Source of the DNA: Pseudomonas sp. MM211
GTDB taxonomy: Bacteria; Pseudomonadota; Gammaproteobacteria; Pseudomonadales; Pseudomonadaceae
NCBI RefSeq assembly: GCF_020386635.1
Contig: NZ_CP081942.1
Span: forward strand, 1,302,001 to 1,366,000
DNA length: 64,000 nt
Direction: 5' to 3'
The notes below the pieces were generated by a model that saw only the letters and a program-made list of their open reading frames with translations, was not told the DNA's origin and did not search any database. Below are positions 1 to 8,624 of this stretch, piece by piece (position 1 is the first letter of the stretch; each line of letters starts with the position of its first letter). The position numbers were made by a program, and so were the translations under genes.

Positions 1-237
1 CCGACGCCACTGGTCGATGATCAGGTTGCGTGCGATCTGGGTCAGGTAGCTGCGGCCTTCGTCGATGCTCGGCAGGCGGCCGCTGAGCAGCAGGCGCAGG
101 AAGGTGTCCTGAGCGATATCCGCCGCCTGTTCGCGGTCGCCCAGGCGTTTGCGTAGCCAGCCGTGCAGCCAGCCGTGATGATCACGGTAGAGCGTATCGA
201 CGCTTTGCAGCGTTGATGGGGGCGGAGCGCTGGACAC
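1..237 (-). CDS. FecI-type ECF sigma factor, 5' part only (runs off the window)
   Basis: The minus strand from a GTG at 237 reads without a stop to the window edge, giving 79 codons. The protein starts V-S-S-A-P-P-P-S and contains TLYRDHHGWLHGWLRKRLG followed by QAADIAQDTFLRLL and YLTQIARNLIIDQWR. That is the sigma region 2 pattern of iron-regulated ECF sigma factors of the FecI/PvdS class. A good ribosome binding site (AAGGGAG) lies about 5 bases before the GTG, which decides this start. Sigma region 4 and any FecR/receptor partner would lie to the left, outside the window. It is a different protein from the second sigma factor at 4026-4568, although both contain V-S-S near the start and a DHH motif. 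Confidence 0.88.
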   Translation of the reverse strand, partial: MSSAPPPSTLQSVDTLYRDHHGWLHGWLRKRLGDREQAADIAQDTFLRLLLSGRLPSIDEGRSYLTQIARNLIIDQWRR

Positions 238-593
238 CGAAACTCCCTTGGCGTGCGCCAGTGCGGATAAGAATTGATCGCGATTGTAGGAGGGCGTTGA
301 AGGTTTGGGAACAGGGGGATGGAAAATGCCTGGGCCAGGCGCGGGTGAGAGGTTTGTAAAGTTGGTAAAAGCCGTGCGGGTTTTGCCGCGCTCATCCGTC
401 TTTATAGTTAAGTGCACTGATTGAGGCTGCGTAAGCTGCCGATGGTCGATGCGCTGTTCTGCTGGATCTCTTGCCTTTCTTTGACGCCGTGGCCTGCCCG
501 CATGCGCAACGGCGCTCCTGCGTCTGACTGCCATGCTGGCGTGTGCGAGGCATCCGCCAATGGCCGCCACGCATTACATGGCGGCCAGCGCGA
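238..593. other. Intergenic region between a sigma gene and a receptor gene
   Basis: These 356 bases hold the 5' region of the sigma gene at 1-237 and the 3' flank of the receptor gene, both read on the minus strand. Open frames here show no recognisable protein. A 9-bp inverted repeat (561-569 with 579-587) sits just past the receptor stop codon and is listed separately. I see no clear Fur box. Confidence 0.5.
561..587 (-). terminator. Hairpin just after the TonB-dependent receptor gene
   Basis: TGGCCGCCA at 561-569 pairs perfectly with TGGCGGCCA at 579-587 around a 9-base loop, 7 bases past the receptor stop. No T-run follows on the minus strand, so it would be an imperfect intrinsic terminator or an mRNA-end stabilising hairpin. 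Confidence 0.4.
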
Positions 594-2953
594 TTAGTAG
601 CTGTACGTCAACGACGTCATGACATTGCGCGGCGCACCGTAGCTCACGTTGTTTCCGGCGATGGACAGGTAGTACTCCTTGTTGAACAGGTTGTTGACGT
701 TGACCGACGCAGACAGGTTTTCATTGATGTCATAACGGCCCAGTAGGTTGAACAGCGCATAACTGCCCTGTTCTGTTTGTGCGCCGTCGTGGGTTCGACT
801 CTCCCAGTTGAAGCCACCGCCGACCGTGAACTTGTCCAGCGTGCCTGGCAGTCGATAGGTGGTGAAGGTTTTCAGGCTGTGCAACGGCGCCCGCGTCAGA
901 ATGCGTTGGTTGTCGTCGTTGCGACTCACGCTGTAGGCGTAGCCACTGCTGAACTGCCAGCCCTCCGCCAGCTCGCCGCTGAGCTCGAGTTCGACGCCTT
1001 CGGTGGTTGCCGTTTCCCCGACGTAGGAATAAAGAACGCCACTCCAGACGGCCAGGTTTTCCTGATCGGTCTTGAACAGGGAAAGACTGGCGTTGAGCCG
1101 GCCTTCATTGAAGTTGGCTTTGATACCCGTTTCGTAGCTCGTTCCTTCCGTTGGCGCGATGGTCGAGTTCGAGTAGAGGTTGGTCAGGTAGTCGTGGGGC
1201 TGGAAGATTTTGGTGTAGCTCGCGTAGAGCGCCCAGGTTTCGTCCAGGTCATGCACGACGCCAGCGTAGGGGATGAAGATTCCGTTTCGGCTATCGCTGC
1301 TCTTGCTCCGTGCACCCGTCGCATAAGTGACGGCCTCGCGATCTGTTTTCCAGTCCATTACGCGGCTGCCAATCAGCAGCTTGGTGTCTTCGGTCAGATG
1401 CAGTCGGGTACTGAGGTAGGCACTGCGTTGATCCTCGGTAGTATTCGATTTGCCTGTCTTGATGTAGGTCGGTTTGGACACGTCGTCGATCCAGGTTCCC
1501 AAATTCGGGTTGGTAAACAAGCCCGAAGTTCTTGTCTCGCTCGGGCTGTAACTGTCGAGCCGTGAGAGGGTGATGCCGCCAATCAACTCATGCTCGCGGC
1601 CAAATAGTGAAAAGGGTCCGGTTACGTAGGTGTCCAGGCTGTCTTGCTCACTGTGCCCGTTGTAGCGCTGAAACAGCACACTACCTCCGCTGGCTGTTCC
1701 CGTGCTGAACGTGCCATTTAGCCCCGCGCCTGTCGCATCGTGGTTGTATACGGCGTGGCTGAGATCGCTCTTCACGCTCCAGCCCGAGTCGAACTGATGC
1801 TCGATGGAGGCGAAGACGTTCTTCAGCTCATGGTTGTAATAGCCCCACGCCGGAGAGTCGTTGTCGGAGGCGTCGGCACCAGTCGGTTGGCCATTGCTGT
1901 AGAGCGCTGGGTAGATGGTGGTTTGCGAATTGGTATCGCGGTTTATCTGGCTGAAGCCCAGGGTGAGTAATGTCGACTCGCTCAGATCCGCTTCGACGAT
2001 GCCATAGAGCGTCTGGTAGTCCTGCTCGAAGTTGTCTGTCCAGCCATGCTGATGCTTGTAGTCCGCGACGAAGCGGCCGCGCAGGTTGCCGCTCTCGGTC
2101 AGTGGCCCGGCTACGTCCACCATCGAACCATAGCGATCCCAGTTGCCTGCCTCCACGCTGATCTTGGCCTGAGGCTCGTAGGTCGGGCGCTTACGTATCA
2201 TGTTGACGGTAGCGGAGGGGTTGCCCAGGCCGCTCATCATGCCGGTGGCGCCTTTGACGATCTCCACCCGGTCGTACAGGGCAGTGCTCTGCACATAGTT
2301 CGACAGAGAAGACGAGCTGGGCACGCCATCGATCTGGTAGTTCCGGATCGTCGAGCCGCGTGCCCAGATCTGTGGGCCGTCGCCACCAACAGAGAAGGGT
2401 TTGACGATAACGCCCGTAGTCGCGCTCAGCGCGTCGGGCAGATTATCGAGCCGCTGATCATCGAGGCGCTGACGGGTCAGTACGGTGATTGATTGAGGCG
2501 TTTCCTGCAGCGACAGGTTGAGTCGCGTGGAACTGCTCGTCGAGCCGGTGGTGTAGGGCCCGTGCCTTCGGTGATCGACCCAGGCGCCTTGCCGGAAATG
2601 CTCAACGAAGAAAGCTCCAGTGCGCCGCTAGCGCTCACTTCAGGCATGACGCTGAAGCTGCCGCTTCCCGTGACCACCAGTTGCAGGCCGCTGCCCGCCA
2701 ATGCCTGATGCAGCGCTTGTTCGGCGCTCAGCTCGCCATGCACGGCAGGCGCCTGTTTGCCACTGACCAGTGCAGGGTTGAGAGAAATGACCCGCCCGCT
2801 CTGCCTGGCGATGGCGTTGAGGGTGTTGGCCAGGCTGGCGGCTGGCAGGTTGAACTGCAGGGTTTGCTGCTGGGCCGCCGGATCGGCCATGACGACCGTG
2901 TAGGGGAGGCCAGCGAAGGCGATGGCAACGGCGAGGGGCCAGGGTCTGAACAC
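594..2953 (-). pseudogene. TonB-dependent siderophore receptor with signalling domain, interrupted by a one-base frameshift
   Basis: Two adjoining frames make one FpvA/FoxA-type ferrisiderophore receptor of about 786 residues. The first (start ATG 2953) has a signal peptide and a secretin/TonB (STN) signalling domain, roughly residues 30-105. The second holds the plug (KGATGMMSGLGNPSATVNMIRKRP) and the 22-strand barrel. It ends in the typical C-terminal aromatic motif TYSY. Restoring one base within GGGCCC (2556-2561) turns the out-of-frame tail TPPARRAV into YTTGSTSSSSTRLNLSLQ. It then continues through ETPQSITVLTRQR into the plug, so nothing but one base is missing. The STN domain implies signalling to FecR (3061-4029) and FecI (4026-4568) directly upstream. 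It could be a true inactivating mutation or a sequence error. The ligand cannot be told. Confidence 0.85.
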
Positions 2954-3060
2954 GAAAACACTCCTGATTATGTTGGCTGTCAGGAGATAGGTGGAGCGAA
3001 ACGGAAAAACCGGACAGCGATGCGAACGATTTTCATGAATAAATGCTCATCGTCGTGCGC

Positions 3061-4029
3061 TTACTGATTTTTCGGGCCGAGCAGGGTGAGCCAGGGGCCG
3101 TAATGGTCGACGCTGATCGGCAGGGTTTCCGCCAGCGCTGCGAGGCTGCGTTGCGTGTCATCGAGTGGAAATACACCTTGTACGCGCAGTTGGCGGATCT
3201 GCGGGCTGACGCGAATCAGACCTCGTCGATAGGGGCGCAGGGCCTCGATCACGTCGCTCAACGGTGCATCGAGAACACTGAGGCGGCCGTCCAGCCAATC
3301 CGCCTGATAGGTCTGCTCGCCGGTCAGCAGATCGATACGGTTACCACGCAGCAGGGCGGCCTGGCCCTGTTGCAGCACCAGGTTGCCACCGTTTACCAGG
3401 CTTAGCCGCACGCTGTGTTCGAGCACCACCACACGCGTCGCATCCGCCTCCTGGCGTACCAGAAAACGGGTGCCCAGCGCCTGCACATCACCCTGGGCGC
3501 TGCGCACGATGAAGGGGCGGCCGGCATCCGCCGCAACTTGCACCACCAGCTCGCCGTGACGCAGCAGCAATAGGCGCTGCCGGCTGTTGAAGTGCAGATC
3601 GACAGCGCTGGAGGCATTCAGGTCGAGGCTGCTGCCGTCACTTAGTTGCAGATGGCGGCGTTCGCCAGTACCGGTACTGAAGTCTGCCAGCAGCGCCTGG
3701 CCAGGCTGGCTACGCGCGCCTAACCAGGTTGCGCCGCCAAGCAGGCCGAATGCGGCAAGGCCGCGCAATAGGTTGCGTCGTGACGAGCTCGGTTGAAGCA
3801 GCAGCTCCTGCGCCGTGCCGCTGGGGAGCTGTTTGTTCAATTTACGGAGGGTGTCGTAGGGCTGGCCCAGGCTGTGCTGCAGCGTGGTCCAGGCGTTGGC
3901 GTGAGCTGCGTCGCTGTGCAGCCACTGCTCGAAACGCGCCTGTTGCGCCTGGCTGGTGCGCCCGGCACGCAGCTTGACCATCCAGTCGATGGCCTGTTCG
4001 GCGGCCGGGTCTAAGCGTGTCTGTCTCAT
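3061..4029 (-). CDS. FecR-like anti-sigma / iron signal transducer
   Basis: Inner-membrane regulator that relays the state of the outer-membrane receptor to the FecI-type sigma factor. About 322 residues. It has an N-terminal cytoplasmic DUF4880 segment (AIDWMVKLRAG, then FEQWLHSDAAHANAWTTL). One membrane segment follows near LLRGLAAFGLLGGATWLG, and then a periplasmic FecR domain (STGTGERRHLQLSDGSSLDLNA) and a C-terminal DUF4974-like domain. The start at 4029 is chosen because its ATG overlaps the sigma-factor stop as ATGA; an ATG at 4053 is the upstream alternative. The order sigma, anti-sigma, receptor on one strand is the classic fec/fox/fiu arrangement. Confidence 0.88.
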   Translation of the reverse strand: MRQTRLDPAAEQAIDWMVKLRAGRTSQAQQARFEQWLHSDAAHANAWTTLQHSLGQPYDTLRKLNKQLPSGTAQELLLQPSSSRRNLLRGLAAFGLLGGATWLGARSQPGQALLADFSTGTGERRHLQLSDGSSLDLNASSAVDLHFNSRQRLLLLRHGELVVQVAADAGRPFIVRSAQGDVQALGTRFLVRQEADATRVVVLEHSVRLSLVNGGNLVLQQGQAALLRGNRIDLLTGEQTYQADWLDGRLSVLDAPLSDVIEALRPYRRGLIRVSPQIRQLRVQGVFPLDDTQRSLAALAETLPISVDHYGPWLTLLGPKNQ

Positions 4030-4568
4030 GGGGTCAGCTGTGCCAGGTAGCATTGGCGCAGGGCCTGGGTCATATAGCGGCCAACGGTGCGCTCGGAAAC
4101 GTTCAGGCGTGCGGCAATGTCGACGTAGGTTAGGCCATCCAGCTGGCTGTACAGGAAGGCGCGCTTGACCACCAACGGCAGGCCGTCGAGAGCACGGTCG
4201 ATGGCAGCCAGCGCTTCGAGCAGCAGGTGGCGCTCTTCCGGCGAGGGTGCGAGTTCTTCCGGCAGGGCGGCGAGGCGCGCCAGGTAAGCCAGCTCCAACT
4301 GGCGACGCCGATGGCGGTCATAGATCAGGCGTCGGGCGATGGTAGAGAGATAGGCCCGTGGCTGCTCGATGCTATCGGGATCGACCCTGGCGGCGAGCAG
4401 TTGGCAAAAGGTCTCTGCAGCCGTGTCCTCGGCGTCGGCCTGGTTGCGCAGACGGCGCTGCACATGCTGCAGCAGCCAGCGATGGTGATCACTGAAAAAG
4501 AATCCCAGTGCGGTGGACGGGCTGGACACGGCAGGGTCGTTCCACGAGTTGATATGAATACTTCTCAT
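4026..4568 (-). CDS. FecI-type ECF sigma factor
   Basis: Directs RNA polymerase to the promoter of the adjoining receptor gene when the anti-sigma signals siderophore binding. Region 2 covers roughly residues 25-85 (FFFSDHHRWLLQHVQRRL, AYLSTIARRLIYDRHRRR) and region 4 roughly 125-175, with the helix-turn-helix YVDIAARLNVSERTVGRYM. The ATG at 4568 gives 180 residues but has no clear ribosome site. An in-frame GTG at 4529 (V-S-S-P-S) would resemble the start of the other sigma factor at 237. A Fur-box-like sequence overlaps the 4568 ATG, which also favours a later start. The stop overlaps the fecR-like start. Confidence 0.87.
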   Translation of the reverse strand: MRSIHINSWNDPAVSSPSTALGFFFSDHHRWLLQHVQRRLRNQADAEDTAAETFCQLLAARVDPDSIEQPRAYLSTIARRLIYDRHRRRQLELAYLARLAALPEELAPSPEERHLLLEALAAIDRALDGLPLVVKRAFLYSQLDGLTYVDIAARLNVSERTVGRYMTQALRQCYLAQLTP

Positions 4569-4570
4569 TC
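4555..4570 (-). promoter_or_regulatory. Possible Fur-box-like sequence before the sigma gene
   Basis: TGAATACTTCTCATTC is a partial palindrome (GAAT with ATTC) in AT-rich sequence. It is in the right place for iron repression of the fecI-like operon, but the match to the Fur consensus is weak. Confidence 0.25.
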
Positions 4571-4702
4571 TATTGTGCGGCGCTCCAGGCGAGCAATCGT
4601 CAGTGGCATGGCAATCGAAAACCTGAACTTAGCTGCGCTCTCCGAGGACTGATTGATTAAGGGCACTCAGCCCACTTTTCTTTACCAGCCCTGGAGGCGG
4701 AT

Positions 4703-4918
4703 ATGTCAGATCATCACACCTACAAGAAGGTCGAGCTGGTTGGCTCGTCGTCGACCAGCATCGAAGATGCCATCAGCAATGCCCTGGCCGAAGCCAGCAA
4801 AAGCATTCGTCATCTGGAGTGGTTCGAAATCACCGAAACCCGTGGTCACATCGCCGATGGCGCGGTGGCCCATTACCAGGTCACCCTGAAGGTCGGCTTC
4901 CGCGTCGCCAACAGCTGA
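4703..4918 (+). CDS. Dodecin family flavin-binding protein
   Basis: A 71-residue protein of the usual dodecin length. Dodecins form hollow 12-mers that bind and store flavins (FMN/riboflavin) in the cytoplasm. The sequence shows the family pattern: [22 protein letters not shown] at the start, a central [13 protein letters not shown] with the flavin-stacking Trp, and the closing strand [12 protein letters not shown] strong ribosome site (GGAGG) sits 5 bases before the ATG. It is a single-gene unit running away from the divergent sigma gene. Confidence 0.95.
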   Translation: MSDHHTYKKVELVGSSSTSIEDAISNALAEASKSIRHLEWFEITETRGHIADGAVAHYQVTLKVGFRVANS

Positions 4919-5031
4919 CCACGGGCATCTGCAGTCGCGCTTACTTGTCATAACGGCAATCTGCGGCTTTATTGAAACGGGCCACTTTTTGGCGCCCGGA
5001 GTAGTTCACTGGTAACGAGGGAGCGTTTGTG

Positions 5032-5253
5032 ATGAGAAAAGTGTTATTTGCAGTAGGCCTGATGGCCCTCGCTGGTTCGGCGTTCGCAGCTAAAGATTGC
5101 GAAGAGCTGAAAGGTGAGATCGACGCCAAGATCCAAGCCAATGGCGTGGCGTCCTACACCCTGGAAGTGGTCGACAAAGGCAGCGTGACTGACCGTCAAG
5201 TGGTCGGCACCTGCGGTGGCGACACCAAGGAAATCGTCTACCAGCGCAACTGA
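5032..5253 (+). CDS. DUF1161 family small periplasmic protein (copy 1)
   Basis: About 73 residues. A signal peptide (MRKVLFAVGLMALAGSAFA) precedes a mature region with CEELKGEIDAKIQANGV, SYTLEVV and VGTCGGDTKEIVYQRN. The two cysteines and the final YxRN match the DUF1161 family, whose function is not known. A GTG at 5029 directly before the ATG is an alternative start; GAGGGAG lies upstream. A clear terminator follows. A second, longer paralogue sits at 8625-8879. Confidence 0.9.
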   Translation: MRKVLFAVGLMALAGSAFAAKDCEELKGEIDAKIQANGVASYTLEVVDKGSVTDRQVVGTCGGDTKEIVYQRN

Positions 5254-5265
5254 TGATGATGGTCG

Positions 5266-5301
5266 AAAGCCGGCTCGCAGCCTCTGCGATGCCGGCTTTT
5301 T
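5266..5301 (+). terminator. Rho-independent terminator after the first DUF1161 gene
   Basis: AAAGCCGGC (5266-5274) pairs with GCCGGCTTTTT (5291-5301), giving a GC-rich stem ending in a T-run. It lies 13 bases after the stop codon. Confidence 0.85.
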
Positions 5302-5374
5302 ACTGCCTGCAATTTTTGCCATGAGGTGGTCTCAACCCATCTGGAGGCGTAGGATAAGACCTACTGTTTTACTC

Positions 5375-5412
5375 GGATAAAGCCCTGGCTTTATCCACAG
5401 CCAAGGTTTTTT
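5375..5412 (+). promoter_or_regulatory. Leader with two overlapping hairpins before the LLM oxidoreductase gene
   Basis: A perfect 10-bp inverted repeat (GGATAAAGCC at 5375-5384, GGCTTTATCC at 5387-5396) overlaps a second possible hairpin. The second is CCTGGCT at 5384-5390 with AGCCAAGG at 5399-5406, one base bulged, followed by six T. The ATG is at 5416 and the only AAGG-like ribosome site lies inside the second stem. The two folds exclude each other. The structure is seen; a regulatory role is inferred. Confidence 0.45.
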
Positions 5413-5415
5413 CTC

Positions 5416-6411
5416 ATGACTGCACTCGCGAAACTTCCCTTCTCCGTTCTCGACCTGGCGCCGATCCGCGATACCGGCAGCCCAGAGCAGGCGCTGCACA
5501 ACTCCCTGGCGCTGGCCAGGCACGTCGAATCCCTGGATTTCAATCGCTTCTGGGTCGCCGAACACCACAACATGGACGGTATCGCCAGCTCCGCGACTGC
5601 TGTACTGCTTGGCTATCTGGCCGCCGGAACCTCGCGTATCCGCCTGGGCTCCGGTGGCGTGATGCTGCCCAACCACGCGCCGCTGGTGATCGCCGAACAG
5701 TTCGGCACTCTGGCGACCCTCTATCCGGGGCGCATCGAACTGGGCCTTGGGCGTGCGCCGGGCGCCGACCAGTTCACCGCTCAGGCCTTGCGCCGCGAGC
5801 GCTCCGGAAGTGCCGACGATTTTCCTCAGGACGTTGCCGAACTGCAGCGTTACCTGGGCCCACGTACGCCGGATCAACGAGTCCTCGCCGTACCGGGTAC
5901 CGGCACCAACGTACCGATCTGGCTGCTCGGTTCCAGCCTGTTCAGTGCCCAGTTGGCCGGCGAGCGCGGTTTGCCTTACGCCTTCGCTTCGCACTTCGCG
6001 CCACGCTACGTGCACGAGGCCATTCGGGTTTACCGCAATGCCTTCAAGCCATCCGAGACGCTCGACAAACCCTATGTGATGCTCGGCGTGCCGTTGATGG
6101 CAGCCGATACCGACGAGCAGGCCCAGCACCTGGCCACGTCCGCCTACCAGCGTATCCTCTCGCTGATTCGCGGCCAGAGCCTGGTGCAGCGTCCGCCGGT
6201 GGAGTCGATGGAAGGGTTGTGGCTGCCTCATGAGCGTGATGCGGTGGGCAGCTTCCTGGGCATGGCGGTGATCGGCGGCCCGCAGAAGATCCGCGCGCGC
6301 CTGGAGGTGTTGCTGGAGCAGACCCAGGCCGACGAGCTGATCTTCACCTGCGACCACTATGACTTCGCCGACCGCCTGCACGCCTTCGATATTCTCGCCG
6401 GGCTGCGCTGA
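5416..6411 (+). CDS. LLM-class flavin-dependent oxidoreductase (luciferase-like monooxygenase family)
   Basis: 331 residues, the usual length of the bacterial-luciferase-like (YhbW-type) flavin monooxygenases with a TIM-barrel fold that use FMN. Family marks are FWVAEHHNM at residues 45-53, the segment [22 protein letters not shown], and the phosphate-binding stretch [13 protein letters not shown]. The C-terminus has the expected [13 protein letters not shown]. The substrate cannot be told from sequence. It is a single gene preceded by an unusual hairpin leader and followed by osmC on the same strand. Confidence 0.9.
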   Translation: MTALAKLPFSVLDLAPIRDTGSPEQALHNSLALARHVESLDFNRFWVAEHHNMDGIASSATAVLLGYLAAGTSRIRLGSGGVMLPNHAPLVIAEQFGTLATLYPGRIELGLGRAPGADQFTAQALRRERSGSADDFPQDVAELQRYLGPRTPDQRVLAVPGTGTNVPIWLLGSSLFSAQLAGERGLPYAFASHFAPRYVHEAIRVYRNAFKPSETLDKPYVMLGVPLMAADTDEQAQHLATSAYQRILSLIRGQSLVQRPPVESMEGLWLPHERDAVGSFLGMAVIGGPQKIRARLEVLLEQTQADELIFTCDHYDFADRLHAFDILAGLR

Positions 6412-6501
6412 TCGCCTGATTGACAGCGGGGTCAAAAAACTCGAACTTGCCGGGCTGCTGTCTCTCTGAACTCTGTACCCCTCATCAACAGGAGCATAGA
6501 G

Positions 6502-6927
6502 ATGAAGAAGACAGCATCGGCCCATTGGCAGGGCGGCATCAAAGACGGCAAAGGCACCATTTCCACCCAGAGCGGTGTGCTCTCCGAGCAGCCTTACGGC
6601 TTCAACACCCGTTTCGAAGACAAGCCCGGCACCAACCCGGAAGAGCTGATCGGCGCTGCACATGCCGGCTGCTTCTCCATGGCGCTGTCCAAGGAGCTGG
6701 GCGAGGCGGGCATGACCGCCGAGAGCATCGACACCAAGGCTGAAGTCACCCTCGACAAGCAGGATGGTGGTTTTGCCATCACCGCAGTGCACCTGTCGCT
6801 GAAGGCCAAGGTGCCAGGCGCTGACCGTGCCGCATTCGAGAAGGCGGTAGAAGCCGCCAAGACCGGCTGCCCGGTCTCCAAGGTTCTGAACGCGGAAATC
6901 ACCCTGGAAGTCGTACTGGAGGCGTAA
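6502..6927 (+). CDS. osmC: OsmC family peroxiredoxin
   Basis: 141 residues. OsmC proteins reduce organic hydroperoxides in the cytoplasm with a pair of reactive cysteines. Both are present: Cys57 in AAHAGCFSMALS and Cys123 in KTGCPVSKVL. The N-terminus (KKTASAHWQGGIKDGKGTIS) and the FNTRFEDKPGTNPEELI segment are those of OsmC rather than Ohr. A good ribosome site (AGGAG) precedes the ATG. Family members are usually induced by osmotic or stationary-phase stress; no specific promoter is recognised here. Confidence 0.93.
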   Translation: MKKTASAHWQGGIKDGKGTISTQSGVLSEQPYGFNTRFEDKPGTNPEELIGAAHAGCFSMALSKELGEAGMTAESIDTKAEVTLDKQDGGFAITAVHLSLKAKVPGADRAAFEKAVEAAKTGCPVSKVLNAEITLEVVLEA

Positions 6928-6999
6928 TCGCCTGCTCAGTACCGCAGCCCAGTCGCGACGCCCGTCGCGGCTGAGGCCGTTTCCCCTCGCAAAATCCCG

Positions 7000-7419
7000 T
7001 TAGAAACTCCCACAGCGCAGATTCTTGCCGCGCGCCAGCACGTTGCGCTCGGCGTCATAGAGAATTGCCTGGCCACGCATCACTATCGAGCGTGCTTCGA
7101 CGCGGTAGCGCTGACCGGCCTTGAAGTCGTCGTAGCGAATGCGGATATCGCACGTCAGTTCCTGCGGCTCGGACATTATCGATCCGCCTCCTCCGCTACT
7201 GACCTCAAAGCGGAAACGCATGTCCAGTTCGTGTGCTCCCGGCGTGACCTGAAAGTAGCGCCCGTCATCGACGCGCTGACGATCCAGGCGTTCGGCCATC
7301 AGCAAATCGATGCCTTCGCTTTTGAGGTCGATCCATGCCATATCTGGATTGGCTGCCGGCAGGGGCGAGGCGCAGGCTCCGAGCAACAACAAACTAGCAA
7401 GCAGAACAGGCTGGCGCAT
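7000..7419 (-). CDS. Hypothetical lipoprotein
   Basis: 139 residues starting with a lipoprotein signal peptide; the lipobox LLLLGACAS puts the lipidated Cys near residue 16. The mature part is mostly beta, with a Gly/Ser-rich turn (SSGGGGS), two further cysteines (LTCDIRIRYDD and a C-terminal LRCGSF), and VTPGAHELDMRF. That last motif recalls small PEGA-like envelope lipoproteins. I cannot assign a function. GGGAG lies before the ATG. It is divergent from the aminopeptidase gene across about 90 bases that must hold both promoters. Confidence 0.8.
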   Translation of the reverse strand: MRQPVLLASLLLLGACASPLPAANPDMAWIDLKSEGIDLLMAERLDRQRVDDGRYFQVTPGAHELDMRFRFEVSSGGGGSIMSEPQELTCDIRIRYDDFKAGQRYRVEARSIVMRGQAILYDAERNVLARGKNLRCGSF

Positions 7420-7509
7420 CGTGGTGTCTCCCGTGGGCGCGAAATGAAGATGCTGCAGTATCGCGCAAAGCCGCCGCGACTTCGCGGTAGGATGAGGTGC
7501 TTATCTGCC

Positions 7510-8601
7510 ATGACGACCGCCATGCTCGCACATTGCACCTCCTATCTTGTCGACCTGCCGCGCCGTGTGGCGGTTCCCCTGTTCGCGCTGTTGCTGGCAG
7601 GCTGCAGCACGGTCGATTACTACGGCCAGCTGGCCCGCGGGCAACTGCAGTTGCTGCACGCGCGGCAACCGGTGCAGGCGCTGATCGACGATCCATCGAC
7701 CAAGCCGCAACTGCGCCAGCGCCTGGCGCTGTCCCAGGAGGCGCGCAGCTTCGCCAGCGAGCATCTGGGCCTGCCGGACAATCGCAGCTATCGCCTGTAT
7801 GCCGATCTACAACGGCCGTTCGTGGTGTGGAACCTGTTCGCCACCCCGGAGTTTTCCCTGCAGCCGCAACTGCACTGCTTTCCAATCGCCGGCTGCGTGG
7901 CTTACCGCGGTTTTTATGAGCAGAACCGTGCTCGCGGCGCGGCGGCACTGCTCGATGCACAGGGGCTCGACACTTATTTGGGCGGGGTGGAGGCCTATTC
8001 GACCCTGGGTTGGTTCGATGATCCGATCCTCAACACCATGCTGCGCTGGAGCGACGAACGTCTGGTCGCGGTGATTTTCCACGAACTGGCGCACCAGCAG
8101 TATTACCTGGCCGGCGACACCGCTTTCAACGAGTCCTATGCCACCTTCGTCGAGAGGGAGGGGTTGCGCCAGTGGCGTGCTGCACGGGGCTTGCCGGCTG
8201 CGCAGGCGTTGCCGGTTCAGCCGCGCGAGCAGTTCAGCGAACTGGTGCTGGCCAGTCGCGCGCGCCTGGAAGCCCTCTACGCCAGCGGCCTCGATGCCGA
8301 CGCGATGCGTGCTGGCAAGCAAGCCGAATTCGACCGTCTGCGCGACGAGTACCGGCAGCTGCAGGCCACGCAATGGAAAGGCGTCGGCTATTACGATGGC
8401 TGGATCAACGGGCCGCTGAACAACGCCAAGTTGCTGCCCTTCGGTCTTTACGATCGCTGGGTGGAGGCCTTTGCCGGCCTGTTCCGCGAGGCGCAGGGCG
8501 ACTGGCCGACGTTCTATCGCCGGGTGGCAGAGCTGGGTGCTTTGTCTGATGAGCAACGGCTTATACAACTGCAAGCGCTAGATGCTGTCCGAGAGAAGTG
8601 A
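7510..8601 (+). CDS. Putative lipoprotein aminopeptidase (COG4324 type)
   Basis: About 363 residues. A lipoprotein signal (FALLLAGCST, lipidated Cys near residue 32) is followed by a domain with the zinc-metallopeptidase motif HELAHQ at residues 191-196, then NESYATFVEREGLRQW with a candidate third ligand Glu. This is the layout of the predicted aminopeptidase family Pfam Aminopep. It is likely anchored on the periplasmic side of a membrane. The start is uncertain: ATG codons at 7492, 7510 and 7522 all precede the signal peptide, and 7510 is preferred for spacing from GAGG. The frame is also open further 5', but that overlaps the divergent lipoprotein gene and does not look coding. Confidence 0.85.
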   Translation: MTTAMLAHCTSYLVDLPRRVAVPLFALLLAGCSTVDYYGQLARGQLQLLHARQPVQALIDDPSTKPQLRQRLALSQEARSFASEHLGLPDNRSYRLYADLQRPFVVWNLFATPEFSLQPQLHCFPIAGCVAYRGFYEQNRARGAAALLDAQGLDTYLGGVEAYSTLGWFDDPILNTMLRWSDERLVAVIFHELAHQQYYLAGDTAFNESYATFVEREGLRQWRAARGLPAAQALPVQPREQFSELVLASRARLEALYASGLDADAMRAGKQAEFDRLRDEYRQLQATQWKGVGYYDGWINGPLNNAKLLPFGLYDRWVEAFAGLFREAQGDWPTFYRRVAELGALSDEQRLIQLQALDAVREK

Positions 8602-8624
8602 ACAACACGCAGAGGAAGGTCGTG

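Noticed and set aside
42..574. Two minus-strand open frames of 60-117 codons near the left edge
   Set aside because: They are out of frame with the sigma factor and cover its leader; no family resemblance.
5332..6792. 486-codon open frame opposite the LLM oxidoreductase and osmC
   Set aside because: Spans two well-supported genes on the other strand and shows no recognisable domain.
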